This document shows positions 23,968 to 32,665 of a DNA stretch of 36,301 nucleotides, in pieces (the first letter of the stretch is position 1; each line of letters begins with the position of its first letter). This stretch comes from an uncultured Butyrivibrio sp. (GTDB lineage Bacteria > Bacillota > Clostridia > Lachnospirales > Lachnospiraceae). The position numbers were made by a program, and so were the translations under genes. Location of the stretch: NCBI GenBank assembly GCA_947168335.1, contig CAMVLM010000023.1, forward strand, positions 1 through 36,301, read 5' to 3'. The notes beneath the pieces are model-generated. The model was given only the letters and a program-made list of their open reading frames with translations. It was not told the DNA's origin and searched no databases.

Positions 23968-25280
23968 GCGGAAAAAGTGAGAGACAGAAAAGGTCAAAAT
24001 CACAGCTGGCCGGTCAGATAAGGATATCTTATTTCATTCTTCTTTTGCCCACTATTATTTTCATGATTTTCGCCTTCTATAATCTTAAGAGGGTAAATGA
24101 GAGATATAATGACATGCTGAATTCAGTGGTTGCTGCCAGTGAGTTCAGTCTGGATTTTAAAGAGGATTTTGATTTTGAGACTTATCTTCTGATCGTAGGC
24201 AACGTTTCTCCTGAAAAATCGCAGCTTCAGGGGCTTCTTTCTGATGCAAGGAAGGTTGTTACCGGGCTTAAGGATTATAAAAATACCAGAGATAATCAGC
24301 AAAGAATTGAAAGTGCGGAAAAATATCTGACTAATCTTGAGGGATATATAGACAGAATAAAAGAGAATCTTCAGTATGAAGACAGATATGACAACAACAT
24401 GCTTATCTGGGAAAATGATGTTCAGATTGTTACTTCCCTTCTTCAGGAGACCATAAACGAGTATATCTATTATGAAAACAAGCAGCTTCAGACAGCTCAG
24501 AAGGAGTCTGAGGCTTTTTACCTGAATTCAATGAAGATTTCCGTGGTTATCGTTGTTTTCATAATTGTATCCATAATAATTGTTTCATCCCTTGGACCTA
24601 TCTGGATCACCAGGCCTATTGAGGAGCAGGTAAAAGAAGAGCAGAAACAGCTGCGTAAAGCGGAGTTTGAGGTCCTTCAGGCTCAGATAAATCCCCACTT
24701 TTTATATAATACACTTGATGCCATCGTCTGGTCGGCTGAAGCCGGAAATAACAGGCAGGTTGTAAAGATGGTGGGAAGTCTTTCGGAGTTTTTCAGGAGC
24801 TCTTTAAACAAGGGTAAGGAAATTGTTACGATCAAAGAAGAACTGCAGCATGTAAGAAGCTATCTTGAAATTCAGCAGATCAGATATCAGGATATTTTGA
24901 GCTATCAGATTGATGTGGATGAATCCATAAATGCATATTATATTCCCAAGATAACCATTCAGCCTATAGTTGAGAATGCTCTTTATCATGGTATCAAGAA
25001 TAAACGAGGTGGCGGTAAGATAACCGTTACCGGTTCAGATGCCGGTGAAAATATAAAAATTACGGTTCATGATAACGGTATGGGCATGACTGAAGAGCGA
25101 TTAAACGAAGTCAGAGACAGTCTGAATCACAGGGGAACTGATAATCACGCAATATATGGAATGTATAACGTAAATGAGAGAATACATCTCAGTTTTGGTG
25201 ATGCAGGAGGCCTTGATGTTGACAGTGTTTATGGTGAAGGAACCACTGTCACCATAACCTTGCCGAAAATCTTAACCTGA
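23964..25280 (+). CDS. YesM-type sensor histidine kinase
   Basis: 438 aa. Two membrane helices (about 21-42 and 190-213) bracket an external helical region of about 145 residues, likely a four-helix sensor. After a short linker comes the His_kinase motif LQAQINPHFLYNTLDAIVW (H245) and a HATPase domain (QPIVENALYHG, VHDNGMGM, YGMYNVNERI). No full HAMP is seen. The likely signal is a sugar or a sugar-loaded binding protein of the downstream transporter. Confidence 0.93.
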   Translation: MSGKSERQKRSKSQLAGQIRISYFILLLPTIIFMIFAFYNLKRVNERYNDMLNSVVAASEFSLDFKEDFDFETYLLIVGNVSPEKSQLQGLLSDARKVVTGLKDYKNTRDNQQRIESAEKYLTNLEGYIDRIKENLQYEDRYDNNMLIWENDVQIVTSLLQETINEYIYYENKQLQTAQKESEAFYLNSMKISVVIVVFIIVSIIIVSSLGPIWITRPIEEQVKEEQKQLRKAEFEVLQAQINPHFLYNTLDAIVWSAEAGNNRQVVKMVGSLSEFFRSSLNKGKEIVTIKEELQHVRSYLEIQQIRYQDILSYQIDVDESINAYYIPKITIQPIVENALYHGIKNKRGGGKITVTGSDAGENIKITVHDNGMGMTEERLNEVRDSLNHRGTDNHAIYGMYNVNERIHLSFGDAGGLDVDSVYGEGTTVTITLPKILT

Positions 25281-25324
25281 ATCGTAAAAAAATCAAACAA
25301 ATATAAAAATATAGTAAAAAATTC

Positions 25325-25440
25325 AACTTGATTCAAGTTTTTATTCCATTTATTTTTATCCGCCTGAGTTTAGAATTATAAATAACAGGGGACAGTGCCC
25401 CGCAAACCTATTTATCTAAATACTTAGGAGGGAAAAAGTT
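25325..25440 (+). promoter_or_regulatory. Regulatory region of sugar ABC operon
   Basis: A perfect palindrome AACTTGA-T-TCAAGTT (25325-25339) lies about 100 bp before the binding-protein gene and is a candidate site for the YesN-like activator. A -10-like TATAAA sits at 25377-25382 with no good -35, as expected for an activated promoter. A small stem GGGG/CCCC (25389-25402) lies in the probable leader, and AGGAGG precedes ATG. Confidence 0.5.
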
Positions 25441-26532
25441 ATGAAAAGAAAGTTATTGTCAATCGTTATGGCATCTGCTATGACACTTAGCCTTGTTGCT
25501 TGTGGCGGTTCAAGCACAAACACAGCAACAGAGACTGCTTCTACTGAGGAGAAGACAGAGGCACCTGCAGCTGAAGAGAAGACTGAGGAGCCTGCAGCCG
25601 AAGAGAAGACAGAAGAGCCTGCAGCTGAGGATACAACAGCATCTTCAGGAAAGCTCATCAAGGTTGGTATCATAAACAACGATCCTAACGAGTCTGGTTA
25701 TCGTACAGCTAACGATGCAGACCTTAAGGCAAGATTTACAGAAGAGAACGGTTATGATGCATCATTTGCATACAGCTTAAAGAATGATGAGCAGATTGCA
25801 GCAGCTCAGACATTTATCCAGGATGAAGTTGATTATCTTCTTCTTTCAGCAGCTGATACAGCAGGCTGGGATTCAGTTCTTAAGGATGCACAGGATGCAG
25901 GAATAAAGGTTATCCTTTTCGACCGTACAATCGATGCTGATGAGAGCCTCTATGAAGCTTCAATCGTATCTGATATGGCTAAAGAAGGACAGACAGCAGT
26001 TGACTGGCTCGCCGGACAGAACCTTGAGCAGGTAAATGTAATCCATCTTCAGGGTGTTATGGGATCCGCAGCTCAGCAGGGACGTTCCGGAGCACTCAAT
26101 GACAAAGTTGCAGCAGAAGACAACTGGAACATCGTTACACAGCAGACAGCAGAGTGGAACGCAGAGAACGCTCAGCAGATCGTTCAGTCAGTTATCGATG
26201 CAGGCACAAAGTTCAACGTAATCTATGCTGAGAACGACGATATGGCTAAGGGTGCTGTTGCAGCTCTTGACAAGGCTAACATCTCTCACGGCGTAGGCAA
26301 GGACGTTATCGTAATGGGCTTTGACTGCAACAAGTGGGCACTTGAAGAGCTTCTTGCACAGAACTGGAACTATGATGGACAGTGCAATCCTTTCCAGTCC
26401 AGTTACATCGATGAGATCATCAAGACTCTTGAGAGTGGCGGTACACTTTCAGAGAAGACAATCATCATGGATGAGAAGGGCTTCGATGCTGAGACAATCA
26501 CTCAGGAGGATGTAGATAACTACGGTATCTGA
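25441..26532 (+). CDS. Sugar ABC transporter binding lipoprotein, YtfQ-type
   Basis: 363 aa. A lipoprotein signal (lipobox LVAC, Cys21) is followed by a 45-residue Glu/Ala/Pro/Thr linker with three repeats, then a periplasmic-binding-protein domain: LIKVGIINNDPNESGYRT, VDYLLLSAADTAGWDSVL, VILFDRTIDADESLYE and NVIYAENDDMAKGAVAAL. The DRxIDxxxSLY motif links it to YtfQ-type furanose-binding proteins, but its N-terminal ligand segment (NNDPNESGYR) differs from that of the second binding protein downstream. Codons are strongly biased, so it is highly expressed; a GC-rich hairpin after its stop would protect or isolate its message. Confidence 0.92.
   Translation: MKRKLLSIVMASAMTLSLVACGGSSTNTATETASTEEKTEAPAAEEKTEEPAAEEKTEEPAAEDTTASSGKLIKVGIINNDPNESGYRTANDADLKARFTEENGYDASFAYSLKNDEQIAAAQTFIQDEVDYLLLSAADTAGWDSVLKDAQDAGIKVILFDRTIDADESLYEASIVSDMAKEGQTAVDWLAGQNLEQVNVIHLQGVMGSAAQQGRSGALNDKVAAEDNWNIVTQQTAEWNAENAQQIVQSVIDAGTKFNVIYAENDDMAKGAVAALDKANISHGVGKDVIVMGFDCNKWALEELLAQNWNYDGQCNPFQSSYIDEIIKTLESGGTLSEKTIIMDEKGFDAETITQEDVDNYGI
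25546..25626 (+). repeat. Three 27-bp tandem repeats in lipoprotein linker
   Basis: Units at 25546-25572, 25573-25599 and 25600-25626 encode EEKTEAPAA, EEKTEEPAA and EEKTEEPAA. They make an acidic, flexible stalk between the lipid anchor and the binding domain, and could vary in copy number by slippage. Confidence 0.9.
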
Positions 26533-26555
26533 TATATAAGCATAGAATTTTAGTT

Positions 26556-26587
26556 GGGCGCGGCGCGGCGAAATCCGCACCGCGCCC
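26556..26587 (+). terminator. GC-rich hairpin after binding-protein gene (attenuator/stabiliser)
   Basis: GGGCGCGG (26556-26563) pairs with CCGCGCCC (26580-26587) and, inside it, GCGG (26565-26568) with CCGC (26575-26578), leaving a 6-base loop and one mismatch. GGTTTTG follows, too weak for full termination. Such hairpins commonly let the binding protein be made in excess of the transporter. Confidence 0.65.
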
Positions 26588-26608
26588 GGTTTTGTGGAGG
26601 TATTGCCG

Positions 26609-28123
26609 GTGAATGATAACAGAGTGCTGGAAATGCGCGGCATTAACAAATCTTTTCCGGGTGTAAAAGCATTGCAGAACGTTGATTTTTCTCTGAATAA
26701 AGGGGAAATACATGCTCTGATGGGGGAAAACGGAGCGGGAAAATCAACACTTATCAAGGTTCTCACAGGTGTTTACACCAAGGATGCAGGAACAATCACC
26801 ATGAGTGATGCGGGGGAAGTCCAGATTCATTCGCCTCAGGACGCTCAGAAGTGTGGTATAAGTACTGTTTACCAGGAAATAACTCTCTGTCCGAATCTTA
26901 CCGTGGCGGAGAATATGTATATAGGTCGTGGCGAAGGGAAGATAACAAATTGGAAAAAGATGAACGAGGATGCTGAGAAGCTCCTTAAGTCATTGGAAAT
27001 TCCTGCAAAAGCCACACAGCAGCTTGCCAATTGTTCAATCGCTGTTCAGCAGATGGTGGCTATTGCCCGTGCTGTGGATATGGATTGCAAAGTCCTTATC
27101 CTGGATGAGCCTACATCATCTCTTGATGAGCAGGAAGTTGAAAAGCTGTTTGGTCTCATGAGAGACCTCAAAAATAGAGGAGTTGGAATAATATTTGTAA
27201 CTCATTTCCTTGATCAGGTTTATGAGGTTTGTGACAAGATAACAGTTTTAAGAGATGGTCAGCTTGTAGGAGAATATGAAATAAAGGAGCTGCCCAGAGT
27301 TAAGCTTGTTGCCAAGATGCTTGGTAAAGAGATGGACGATCTTTCGGATATTAAGGGTGAAGGCGGAACCTATGAAGGAAAGGATGCTGATGAGAAGGTA
27401 TTTGAGGCATCTGAACTTCAGAGCAATGCAGGTATCAAGCCCTTTGATTTCTATATCAAAAAGGGTGAGGTAAATGGATTTACAGGACTGCTGGGTTCCG
27501 GACGAAGCGAATGTGTAAGAGCTATCTTCGGCGCAGACAGAGTCATTAAGGGGAAGGTAAAAATGCATGGCAAGGAGGTAAATATCAGCAAACCTCTTGA
27601 TGCCATGAAGAACGGAATTGCATATCTTCCGGAGGATAGAAAGGTAGACGGAATCATAGGTGATCTGTCAGTAAGGGAAAATATTATTCTGGCACTTCAG
27701 GTACTTAAAGGATTCTTCAAACCCTTCAGTAAAGCGGAAGCCAATGCATTTGCAGATGAGTATATTAAAAAGCTGAATATAAAGACAGCTTCAGCAGATA
27801 CGCCTATTAAATCACTTTCAGGCGGTAACCAGCAGAAGGTTATTCTTGCAAGATGGCTCCTTATGCATCCTGAATATCTGATTCTTGATGAGCCTACAAG
27901 AGGTATTGACGTAGGTACCAAGGTAGATATCCAGAAGCTGGTTCTGGAGCTTGCAAAGGAAGGAATGAGTGTAACATTCATTTCTTCAGAGACAGACGAA
28001 ATGTTAAGAACGTGCTCCAGACTTGTGGTTATGAGAGACAGGAAGGTTGTAGGGGAGCTTTCCGGGGATGATCTCACACAGAACAAGATAATGAGTACTA
28101 TCGCAGGGGAGAGCAGTGTATGA
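26609..28123 (+). CDS. Sugar ABC transporter ATPase, two ABC domains (YtfR-type)
   Basis: I take GTG 26609 as start (MNDNRVLEMRGINKSF), eight bases after GGAGG; an in-frame GTG at 26594 overlaps that site. The 504-aa protein has two ABC domains as in RbsA, MglA and YtfR. Domain 1: Walker A GENGAGKST, Walker B LILDEPTSSLD, signature region LANCSIAVQQMVAIARA. Domain 2: a degenerate Walker A (LLGSGRSECVRAIFG), signature LSGGNQQKVILARWL and LILDEPTRGIDVG. It powers import through the two following permeases. The stop overlaps the next start (ATGA). Confidence 0.95.
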   Translation: MNDNRVLEMRGINKSFPGVKALQNVDFSLNKGEIHALMGENGAGKSTLIKVLTGVYTKDAGTITMSDAGEVQIHSPQDAQKCGISTVYQEITLCPNLTVAENMYIGRGEGKITNWKKMNEDAEKLLKSLEIPAKATQQLANCSIAVQQMVAIARAVDMDCKVLILDEPTSSLDEQEVEKLFGLMRDLKNRGVGIIFVTHFLDQVYEVCDKITVLRDGQLVGEYEIKELPRVKLVAKMLGKEMDDLSDIKGEGGTYEGKDADEKVFEASELQSNAGIKPFDFYIKKGEVNGFTGLLGSGRSECVRAIFGADRVIKGKVKMHGKEVNISKPLDAMKNGIAYLPEDRKVDGIIGDLSVRENIILALQVLKGFFKPFSKAEANAFADEYIKKLNIKTASADTPIKSLSGGNQQKVILARWLLMHPEYLILDEPTRGIDVGTKVDIQKLVLELAKEGMSVTFISSETDEMLRTCSRLVVMRDRKVVGELSGDDLTQNKIMSTIAGESSV

Positions 28124-29205
28124 GTAAGCAAATAAATAATAACGAGAGCTTTTTAAAAAGGCTCGTGGGAAATCAGCTATTTATTCCGCTTATAGCGCTT
28201 ATCCTTTTGGCGGTAATAAATCTGATAAATGATCCCGGATTTTTTAAGATAACACTTGGAACTAATAATGCCGGCTATCCTGTATTTTCAGGTTATCTGA
28301 TCACAATACTGGATTATGGCTCAGAGCTTGGTATTCTTGCTATTGGAATGACACTTGTTACTGCAGCTTCCGGTGGACAGGATATCTCTGTAGGTGCAAC
28401 AATTGCCATCGCCGGTTCAGCAATGCTGAGGATTCTCTGTGGAGGAACCTCCAGACCTACTGAAATACAGGCACCTATTATTGTGGCATTTTTAGTAGCA
28501 TGTGTTGTTGGAATGCTTTGCGGTGCATTCAACGGTATTCTTGTGGCTGTATTCAAGATTCAGCCAATGATCGCAACGCTGATACTGTTTACAGCGGGCA
28601 GATCCATTGCAGCATGGATAAATAACAATGAGCTTCCTATCGTTCCTGATCCGAAGTTTGCATACTTTGGCGGATTCATACCAGGTATTCCGATTCCGAC
28701 AACGGTATTTATTGTAATCGCATGCATTATTGTAATTGCACTTGTTTTGAAATTTACCAACCTGGGACTGTACACACAGGCAGTTGGTATCAATGAGAAT
28801 TCATCAAGACTTAACGGAATAAATCCTACTTTTATCAAATTCCTTACATTTGTTATTTTAGGACTTTGTGTTGCAGTCGCAGCCCTTATCAAGGTCAGCC
28901 GCCTGTCAACCATTAACTATTCTGTTATTGCAAAAGATATTGAAATGGATGCCATCCTGGCTGTAGCACTTGGTGGCAATGCCCTTTCAGGTGGTAAATT
29001 CAACATGTGGGCATCTATTTTGGGAGCATATGTAATTCAGTTCCTTACCACAACACTTTATAAGTTCAATGTTTCATCAGATGCCCTTGCAGCATATAAG
29101 GCTGTAGTAGTTATCCTTCTTGTGGTATTCTCAGCACCCAAGGTAAGAGAGCAGATGGGACAGCTTGGAAAGAAGCTGGGTTCTTCCAAAAAGGGGGTGG
29201 CCTGA
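28120..29205 (+). CDS. Sugar ABC transporter permease 1 (YtfT-type)
   Basis: 361 aa, about eight to ten membrane helices, overlapping the ATPase gene by four bases. It contains the family signatures GMTLVTAASGGQDISVGA (near residue 75-95) and ILAVALGGNALSGGKFN toward the C-terminus. Having two unlike permeases after one double ATPase is the layout of the YtfT/YjfF furanose system rather than ribose or galactose systems with one permease. Confidence 0.93.
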   Translation: MSKQINNNESFLKRLVGNQLFIPLIALILLAVINLINDPGFFKITLGTNNAGYPVFSGYLITILDYGSELGILAIGMTLVTAASGGQDISVGATIAIAGSAMLRILCGGTSRPTEIQAPIIVAFLVACVVGMLCGAFNGILVAVFKIQPMIATLILFTAGRSIAAWINNNELPIVPDPKFAYFGGFIPGIPIPTTVFIVIACIIVIALVLKFTNLGLYTQAVGINENSSRLNGINPTFIKFLTFVILGLCVAVAALIKVSRLSTINYSVIAKDIEMDAILAVALGGNALSGGKFNMWASILGAYVIQFLTTTLYKFNVSSDALAAYKAVVVILLVVFSAPKVREQMGQLGKKLGSSKKGVA

Positions 29206-30240
29206 ATGAATACAGAAAAGAAGAGCATATTTAATAAGATCAGTGATACAGGGCTTCTCCTTACAATTACAATAGTTATATTTTTTGCTATGTATTTGGG
29301 AGCAATAATCTTTCAGGGCGGCGGATTTACAAAGCCTCAGATGTTTTTCAACATTCTGAACTCAAACGCTGCACTCATCATTACAGCCTGTGGTATGAGC
29401 GTTGTTATGATAACCGGTGGTATTGATATTTCAGTAGGCGGTGTGGTTGCGCTTGTCTCCATGTGTTGTGCGGTTTATCTCGATCATCACAACGGAAGCA
29501 TACTGGGATCAATTTTAATAGCACTTGGAATAGGTGTCCTTTACGGACTGGTTCAGGGCTTCCTCGTAGCTTACCTGGATATTCAGCCTTTCATCGTATC
29601 CCTTGCGGGCATGTTCTTTGCAAGAGGTATGACAACTATTGTTAATACTGCTCCTTTCAACGTTGCTAATGAAGCCTTCACAAAACTGAAACTTACCAGA
29701 ATAAACATTCCCGGAATGGGAACAGTTAACAAAAAAGGCATCTATGTTCCTGCTTATGTTGAAATTGGTGTAATCGTAGCATTTGTTATTGTGATATTAT
29801 TGTTTTTAGTACTTCGCTGGACCAGGCTTGGAAGAAGCTTCTATGCAGTGGGAGGAAATAAACAGAGTGCATTGATGCTTGGAATTAACGTTCAGAGAAC
29901 CAAATTCCTGTCACATCTTATCTGCAGCGTGCTTGCAGGTATAGGCGGCTATGTTTACTTCCTGCATGTTGGTTCAGGATCTGCCAGTCATGCCATGGGT
30001 ATGGAAATGAATGCGATTGCATCCTCTATCATAGGTGGAACAATGCTTACAGGTGGTGTTGGTAACATAATCGGAACACTTTTCGGAGTGCTTTCACTTA
30101 GTACCATACAGAACATTGTGTCTTCTGCAGGCCTTGATCAGGCCTGGTGGACAGGTATCACCATTGCAGCTATGCTTTGCATTTTCCTTCTGATCCAGAG
30201 TGTTGTTATGGCACAGAAAAAGAGAGCGCTTAAGAACTGA
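29206..30240 (+). CDS. Sugar ABC transporter permease 2 (YjfF-type)
   Basis: 344 aa, its ATG directly after the TGA of the first permease. Signatures are CGMSVVMITGGIDISVGG and SSIIGGTMLTGGVGN. Compared with the first permease it keeps the more usual ITGGIDIS form. It should pair with permease 1 as a heterodimer in the membrane. Confidence 0.93.
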   Translation: MNTEKKSIFNKISDTGLLLTITIVIFFAMYLGAIIFQGGGFTKPQMFFNILNSNAALIITACGMSVVMITGGIDISVGGVVALVSMCCAVYLDHHNGSILGSILIALGIGVLYGLVQGFLVAYLDIQPFIVSLAGMFFARGMTTIVNTAPFNVANEAFTKLKLTRINIPGMGTVNKKGIYVPAYVEIGVIVAFVIVILLFLVLRWTRLGRSFYAVGGNKQSALMLGINVQRTKFLSHLICSVLAGIGGYVYFLHVGSGSASHAMGMEMNAIASSIIGGTMLTGGVGNIIGTLFGVLSLSTIQNIVSSAGLDQAWWTGITIAAMLCIFLLIQSVVMAQKKRALKN

Positions 30241-30242
30241 CC

Positions 30243-31283
30243 ATGAAGAAAATTACAAAAACAGCGATTGTACTGCTCCTTAACCTGTTATTAATTACAG
30301 GCTGCGGGAGCAGTACTTTTACAGAGGAAAAAACTGAAGAAAGCGAAAGCCCAAAGAATCTTATCACCGTGGGTTTTTCCCAGCTGGGAGCAGAATCTGA
30401 CTGGAGAAATACCAATACTTTGTCTATGCAGAGTTCCTTCACGGAGGAGAACGGATTTAATCTTATCTATAAGAACGGGCAGCAGAAACAGGCTAATCAG
30501 ATTACGGCCATACGTACATTTATCCAGCAGGGAGTTGATTATATAGTCCTTGCTCCTGTTATGGAGAGTGGCTGGGATACGGTGCTTGAAGAGGCAAGAG
30601 ATGCGGAGATTCCTGTAATTCTTGTGGACAGGCGCGTGGATGTTGCAGATAAGAGCCTGTATTCATGCTGGGTCGGTTCTGATTTTGAACTTGAAGGCAG
30701 AAAGATGGCAGCCTGGATCAAGGCCTATACTGAGAAAAAAGGTGTGGCCCCGGAGGATGTCCATGTGGTAAATCTGCAGGGTACTCTCGGTTCAACTGCT
30801 CAGATAGGAAGAACGAGGGCACTTGCAAATGCTGCAAGAGAGAATGGTTGGGATCTGCTGGCTGAGGTTTCGGCTGATTTCACAGAGACCAAGGGCAGGG
30901 AAGTGATGTCAGGGCTTCTTAAACGGTTTGACAATATAAATGTTGTTTACTGTGAGAATGACAACGAGGCTATCGGAGCAATCGAAGCCATTGAAAGCGC
31001 AGGAAGACATGTAGGTACAAACATTAGTTATGGGGATATAATGGTTGTTTCCTTTGATGGTGTGAACGAGGAATCAATGGAATTCTGTAAAGAGGGTAAG
31101 ATTTCCTGTATTGCTGAATGTAATCCTCATCATGGACCGAGAGTTCAGGCACTGATAGAATCGCTGGAATCCGGTGAGACACCTGAAAAATTCAATTATG
31201 TGGATGAGAAGCTTTTCAGCTCGGTTAAGGCAATTCCCAGTGTTACTGTCGATGGTGTAGAATATGATGTGGAAGAGCCATGA
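30243..31283 (+). CDS. Second sugar-binding lipoprotein, close to YtfQ
   Basis: 346 aa, 2 bp after the permease stop. Lipobox LITGC (Cys21), then a binding domain much closer to E. coli YtfQ than the first one: VGFSQLGAESDWR, NGQQKQANQITAIRTFIQQG, VILVDRRVDVADKSLY and VNLQGTLGSTAQIGR. YtfQ binds galactofuranose; a furanose or similar sugar is therefore the likely ligand. Codon use is less biased than in the first binding protein, suggesting lower expression. It may widen the ligand range, or serve the YesM kinase as a sensor (inference). A strong terminator follows. Confidence 0.92.
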   Translation: MKKITKTAIVLLLNLLLITGCGSSTFTEEKTEESESPKNLITVGFSQLGAESDWRNTNTLSMQSSFTEENGFNLIYKNGQQKQANQITAIRTFIQQGVDYIVLAPVMESGWDTVLEEARDAEIPVILVDRRVDVADKSLYSCWVGSDFELEGRKMAAWIKAYTEKKGVAPEDVHVVNLQGTLGSTAQIGRTRALANAARENGWDLLAEVSADFTETKGREVMSGLLKRFDNINVVYCENDNEAIGAIEAIESAGRHVGTNISYGDIMVVSFDGVNEESMEFCKEGKISCIAECNPHHGPRVQALIESLESGETPEKFNYVDEKLFSSVKAIPSVTVDGVEYDVEEP

Positions 31284-31359
31284 TATTTCTGATGCATTTA
31301 TTTTGGGGTGATGACAATAATAGTAAGGAATGCTGCTTTTTGAGTTGAGATTAAATTAT

Positions 31360-31403
31360 AGTGCTAAACCACATTTTAAAATCTGTGGTTTAGTACTTTT
31401 TTT
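31360..31403 (+). terminator. Strong terminator of sugar ABC operon
   Basis: A 14-pair stem (31360-31373 with 31384-31397, one G-U) and 10-base loop are followed by seven T (31397-31403). This is the best intrinsic terminator in the window. Confidence 0.92.
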
Positions 31404-31439
31404 ATATCTTCGTTATTGAGAAAATATGAAGTCAACGGA

Positions 31440-31660
31440 AGATTGCTTCTTCAAAGGGTGGAACAACTTCAGAAGTCGAGTTAACAGCTCACAAACCTGG
31501 CAAGGCTACAATCACATTTACCACAGTTGATGGTGGCTTCACAGCTACAGAAAACGTTGAGTCTATCAAGGTATCTGGTGAGAGCAATATCAAGGTTGGT
31601 GCTACAGCAGCTCTTAAGGCTGAGGTTAGTGCATTTGGAAGCGCAGCTAAGGCTGGTCAG
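31440..31660 (+). pseudogene. Truncated copy of Big_2 surface-protein module
   Basis: From about 31465 to 31660 the sequence is nearly the same as 35820-36095, the 3' module of the surface protein downstream, in the same orientation about 4.36 kb apart. It encodes LTAHKPGKATITFTTVDGG and VESIKVSGESNIKVGA. Compared with the full copy it lacks 15 bp between two GTTGA repeats (35908 and 35923) and 72 bp between two TAAG repeats (36015 and 36087). No start codon or ribosome site precedes it, and at its 3' end it runs straight into the Rpn remnant on the other strand. It is a dead or silent cassette. Confidence 0.85.
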
Positions 31661-32316
31661 TATATAAACTTGCAAAGGAATCGGATATTTCTTCTGCAGA
31701 GTGGCCTTTACTTAAAGCGTTACTGATAATTTTTGTTACACCTTCGTCAAACCCTTCTTTACGGGTGCTGTCATTATGGAGCTGTTCATAATATTCAACT
31801 GTACACATATCTTGGACCTCCTGACGGTATTTGGTAAGAAAATCATAGAGGATTTTCTCTTTAATACAATCATCTATAGCTGTATTTACTGCTTTCGCAA
31901 TGGCAGTTCTTTTGTCTGCTACTTCCTTGACTTTATATTCGGTTATATAATATTTGACCTTGTCTACGAATAACGAATATTCATTCAAAGTCTTACATGC
32001 TTCCAGCAGATTCCTATTGTGATTTACGTTGATGTTTAGCGTTGTAACAGTAAGTTCAAGCTCTGGGTTATCTATCGGTTTCTCGAAGTGGTCAGATAAT
32101 TTCTGAGTAGATACATCAGGCAGGTCATCCTCACCATTGTAGAAAACAACAAATCTTGGTGTAGCTGGATCCGTTAACAGCATTGTAGAGGGATAGAAGC
32201 TCAGTCTTGTCACTAAATAGTCTCCTAAAAATGGAATCCTTGTAGTTTTTGTTCTCAATGTTTGCAAAGTTTGTGCCTTCTGCAGCTGTTTCTGGTTTTG
32301 TTTCTAAGTTACTCAA
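31647..32316 (-). pseudogene. Broken Rpn-family recombination-promoting nuclease
   Basis: The minus-strand gene starts at TTG (32314-32316) seven bases after AGGAGG and reads ENKNYKDSIFRRLFSDKTEL then LLSLYNAVNGSSYT, the N-terminus of the PD-(D/E)XK Rpn/transposase family. It then leaves frame. A second frame takes up at TPRFVVFYNGE and runs through LELTVTTLNINVNHN to KEGFDEGVTKIISNALSKG, ending at 31647 within the Big_2 fragment. About 60-80 residues between the two parts, which hold most of the nuclease core, are missing, and the tail has been replaced by fragment sequence. Rpn proteins are DNA endonucleases that raise RecA-independent recombination. It cannot be active as it stands. Confidence 0.8.
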
Positions 32317-32366
32317 TATAAGTCCTCCTTATGTGAAATAATGGTTACGTCAGAATTCACATAAGG
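32317..32366 (-). promoter_or_regulatory. Hairpin covering the Rpn ribosome site
   Basis: On the minus strand CCTTATGTGAA (complement of 32356-32366) pairs perfectly over 11 bp with TTCACATAAGG (complement of 32327-32337), loop 18 bases. The 3' arm includes the first four bases of the AAGGAGG ribosome site used by the TTG start. The fold would hide that site, as seen in transposase messages that are kept silent when read from outside. Confidence 0.6.
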
Positions 32367-32665
32367 CAGGAGATTGGACGAAGCTACACTACTTAATTGT
32401 ACCGTCAACATACAAAAGTATGTTGTATTGTAGAATTATTCAGTGAGGCATATTCTAAGATAATTAGAATAATCCCTGACATTTACTACAAACAAAAAAT
32501 GTAAAAAGTAAAATGGAAATCATTGGACGATTGTCCGGATGCCGTATTTGAATACCGACGAGATGATACATTATAGTATGGAGTGAGTTTTGTCAAGAGT
32601 AAGGAATTATTTCAGGGACGTGGTATCTATTTCCTACAGCGTAATCTGTATTACTCCTGTTAAAT
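32367..32665. other. Intergenic region with two hairpins
   Basis: CAACATAC/GTATGTTG (32406-32425, 8 bp, loop AAAA) and TATTCTAA/TTAGAATA (32451-32471, 8 bp, 5-base loop) are perfect stems. Either may end transcripts of the HTH gene on the minus strand, though neither has a strong T-tract. No coding frame is supported in the rest. Confidence 0.5.

Noticed and set aside
25546-25626. CRISPR-like repeats
   Set aside because: The three 27-bp units are contiguous and in frame, encoding a protein linker; there are no spacers.
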